This document shows positions 62,492-64,000 of a DNA stretch of 64,000 nucleotides, one piece after another. Position 1 is the stretch's first letter. Every line of letters starts with the position of its first letter. The stretch is from positions 496,001-560,000 of the forward strand of contig NZ_CP017075.1 in the NCBI RefSeq assembly GCF_001742225.1. Direction: 5' to 3'. The notes under the pieces were generated by a model, which was not told the origin of the DNA, made no database searches, and saw only the letters and a program-made list of their open reading frames with translations. Source of the DNA: Novosphingobium resinovorum. Its GTDB lineage: Bacteria > Pseudomonadota > Alphaproteobacteria > Sphingomonadales > Sphingomonadaceae. The position numbers and the translations under genes are program-made.

Positions 62492-64000
62492 TCACAGGCG
62501 CCCCTTGAGCGTCAGCCCGTACATGCGCGGCTCGCCCAGAGCGCCCTGGACGATGCCGTTGGAAGCGCTGACGGAGAGCGTGTTGAAGTAGTTCTTGTTG
62601 AACAGGTTGCGTACCCACAGGGAGGCTTCCCAGCGGTCATCGGGATCGCGCACGCCGCCGTGCAGGCCGACCAGCGTGTAGCCGCGCACCCAGGTGAAGG
62701 GATCGAGGTTCACCGCCGCGTAGAAGCCCGAACGATAGCTGATGTCGCCGCCCGCGAAGGCATCGACGTTGCCCACCGAATACAGATATTCGGCGTTGCC
62801 GGTCAGGGCGAGGCGCGGTGCGCCCGAAGCGCGGCGGCCCGACAGATCCATCGAGGACAGGTAGGAATAGAGGAACTGCGAGGGCGCGTTGCGGTACGAG
62901 CGGTATTCCGCGTCGTTGTAGGTTCCCGCGACGCCGATGTTCAGCCCGTCGAACGGCTGGGCGCGGGCATCGACCTCGACACCGCGCGATCGCAGCTTGC
63001 CGACGTTGCTGATGTAGCCGACGGCAGGCGTCACTGCGTAGTTGACGAAGTTCGCCTGGTAATTGCTGACGTCGGCCCAGAACAGCGCGAGGTTGAATTC
63101 CGCCTTACCGCCCAGCAGGCGCGTCTTGATACCCAGTTCGTAGTTGTCGACCTTCTCTGGCCGCACGAAGATGTCCACGCCCAGTGACTGGCGCACAAGG
63201 TTGATGCCGGGCGACTTGTACCCGCGCGAATAAGACGCATAAGTATGGACGTCGCTCGAAACGTCGTAGGCGGCGATGGCGGTGCCGGACACGTTGCTGG
63301 TGTTGTCCGACGCGGTGTAGGCGCCCGCAGGCGCATAAGCGGCGCGCAGCGCGGCGACGGTGGACCGGATCGCCGGATCGAAGCTGGAAAGGAGCGCGTA
63401 ATCGCCCGTGGCGTAGGCTTCATAAATGCCGGTCTTGTGCTCGTAAGTGTAGCGAAGACCGCCCGTCAGGCGCAGCGAGGGGGAGATGTTCCATGTCGCC
63501 TGCCCATAGGCCGCATAGCTGTGGGTCGCGGGAAGGACGTGATTGTACGATGTCAGGCCGTCGAACACGGCAGAGGGTAATGTCGATACCGATGCCGTCG
63601 GCGTGTTCGCGGTGGTCAGCCACGTTGTCGCGTCGCGGCCATAGCGGTTGATGACGTCGTCGTCGGCCTCCTGCCAGAAGAAGTAGAGCCCCGCAGTATA
63701 GTCGATGGTTTCGCCGCCCTTGGATGCGGCGCGCAGTTCCTGGCTGAACTGCTGCTGCTTGGTGGCCACCACGCTGTTGGTGATGACGTTGGCGCCGAAC
63801 TGGTCGCCGTCGTAATTGGGCACCCATTTCCAGTTGCGGTATGCGGTGATCGAGGTCAGCGTCAGCGGGCCGACGTCCCAGTCCGCGCGGGCCTGGACAC
63901 CCCAGCTGGGCATCTCGTCGTACTGCGAGGAGTCGATGTCGGTCTTGCGATCGAAAGCGTTGACGGTGCCCGGCGTGTATCCGACATCGGCGGCACGGCG
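62492..64000 (-). CDS. TonB-dependent receptor (partial, N-terminus outside the window)
   Basis: The last 502 codons of a receptor barrel are present; the frame is open to the window edge (upstream of MPSWGVQ it reads GYTPGTVNAFDRKTDID). Barrel features are LTLTSITAYRNWKW, QQFSQELRAASKGGE, LRYTYEHKTG and VDNYELGIKTRLLGGKAEFN, with C-terminal YGLTLKGRL. It lacks a terminal aromatic residue. It is a paralogue of the receptor beside the sulfatase. It heads the minus-strand run of monooxygenase and ABC transporter genes, with a 58-base gap. Confidence 0.92.
   Translation of the reverse strand, partial: RRAADVGYTPGTVNAFDRKTDIDSSQYDEMPSWGVQARADWDVGPLTLTSITAYRNWKWVPNYDGDQFGANVITNSVVATKQQQFSQELRAASKGGETIDYTAGLYFFWQEADDDVINRYGRDATTWLTTANTPTASVSTLPSAVFDGLTSYNHVLPATHSYAAYGQATWNISPSLRLTGGLRYTYEHKTGIYEAYATGDYALLSSFDPAIRSTVAALRAAYAPAGAYTASDNTSNVSGTAIAAYDVSSDVHTYASYSRGYKSPGINLVRQSLGVDIFVRPEKVDNYELGIKTRLLGGKAEFNLALFWADVSNYQANFVNYAVTPAVGYISNVGKLRSRGVEVDARAQPFDGLNIGVAGTYNDAEYRSYRNAPSQFLYSYLSSMDLSGRRASGAPRLALTGNAEYLYSVGNVDAFAGGDISYRSGFYAAVNLDPFTWVRGYTLVGLHGGVRDPDDRWEASLWVRNLFNKNYFNTLSVSASNGIVQGALGEPRMYGLTLKGRL

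Overview
The window looks like a chromosome segment of a high-GC alphaproteobacterium of the Sphingomonadales, most like Novosphingobium or Sphingobium. That assignment is an inference from the gene set: Flp pilins, a DUF6481 protein, many TonB-dependent receptors, the divL-like/tsaE/amgK/murU/addBA/trxA cluster, and short dispersed palindromes of the sphingomonad type. There is no plasmid or phage backbone, rRNA operon or CRISPR array.

Bases 1-12,500 are housekeeping and envelope genes. They comprise the end of an M48 protease, two Flp pilins, a Nudix hydrolase that seems to start at CTG, two identical tRNA-Arg(ACG) genes, a CLC chloride transporter, a phospholipase D-like protein overlapping folE, a GFA-type zinc protein, a GT-C-like membrane protein, an SDR, a peroxiredoxin and ahcY. 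A lone LuxR-type HTH protein follows. Bases 13,313-24,694 form one coupled operon: a DivL-type pseudokinase whose phosphoacceptor position is lysine, tsaE, amgK, murU, addB, addA and trxA. It joins cell-cycle signalling, tRNA modification, wall-sugar recycling and double-strand-break repair.

Bases 24,886-32,656 carry argJ-GST-inositol monophosphatase on the minus strand, then csp, DUF6481, a spermidine-synthase-like protein and secA on the plus strand. Between argJ and csp lies a cluster of GTCACCTTG boxes on a 21-bp period. Bases 32,890-41,603 hold an autotransporter, a PepSY-associated membrane pair with a 14-codon leader ORF, a membrane diguanylate cyclase, an M20 peptidase and a D-2-hydroxyacid dehydrogenase.

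Bases 41,604-44,221 are an accessory island with lower GC and less biased codon use. It holds a truncated AbiEi-type winged-helix protein, two overlapping paralogous genes for Myb/SANT-like double-repeat proteins, and an orphan Phd-type antitoxin.

Bases 44,222-64,000 form a large organosulfur-scavenging locus. A formylglycine-generating enzyme and its arylsulfatase diverge from a TonB-dependent receptor. A ten-gene minus-strand run follows: receptor, flavin monooxygenase, lipoprotein binding protein, two permeases, fused double ATPase, second monooxygenase, serine acetyltransferase, cystine-type symporter, receptor. A shared 19-bp palindrome, CTCTAY-N7-RTAGAG, lies before the receptor/sulfatase pair and before the symporter, suggesting common sulfur-status control. 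The system would import sulfate esters or other organosulfur compounds, release sulfite or sulfate, and feed O-acetylserine-based cysteine synthesis.
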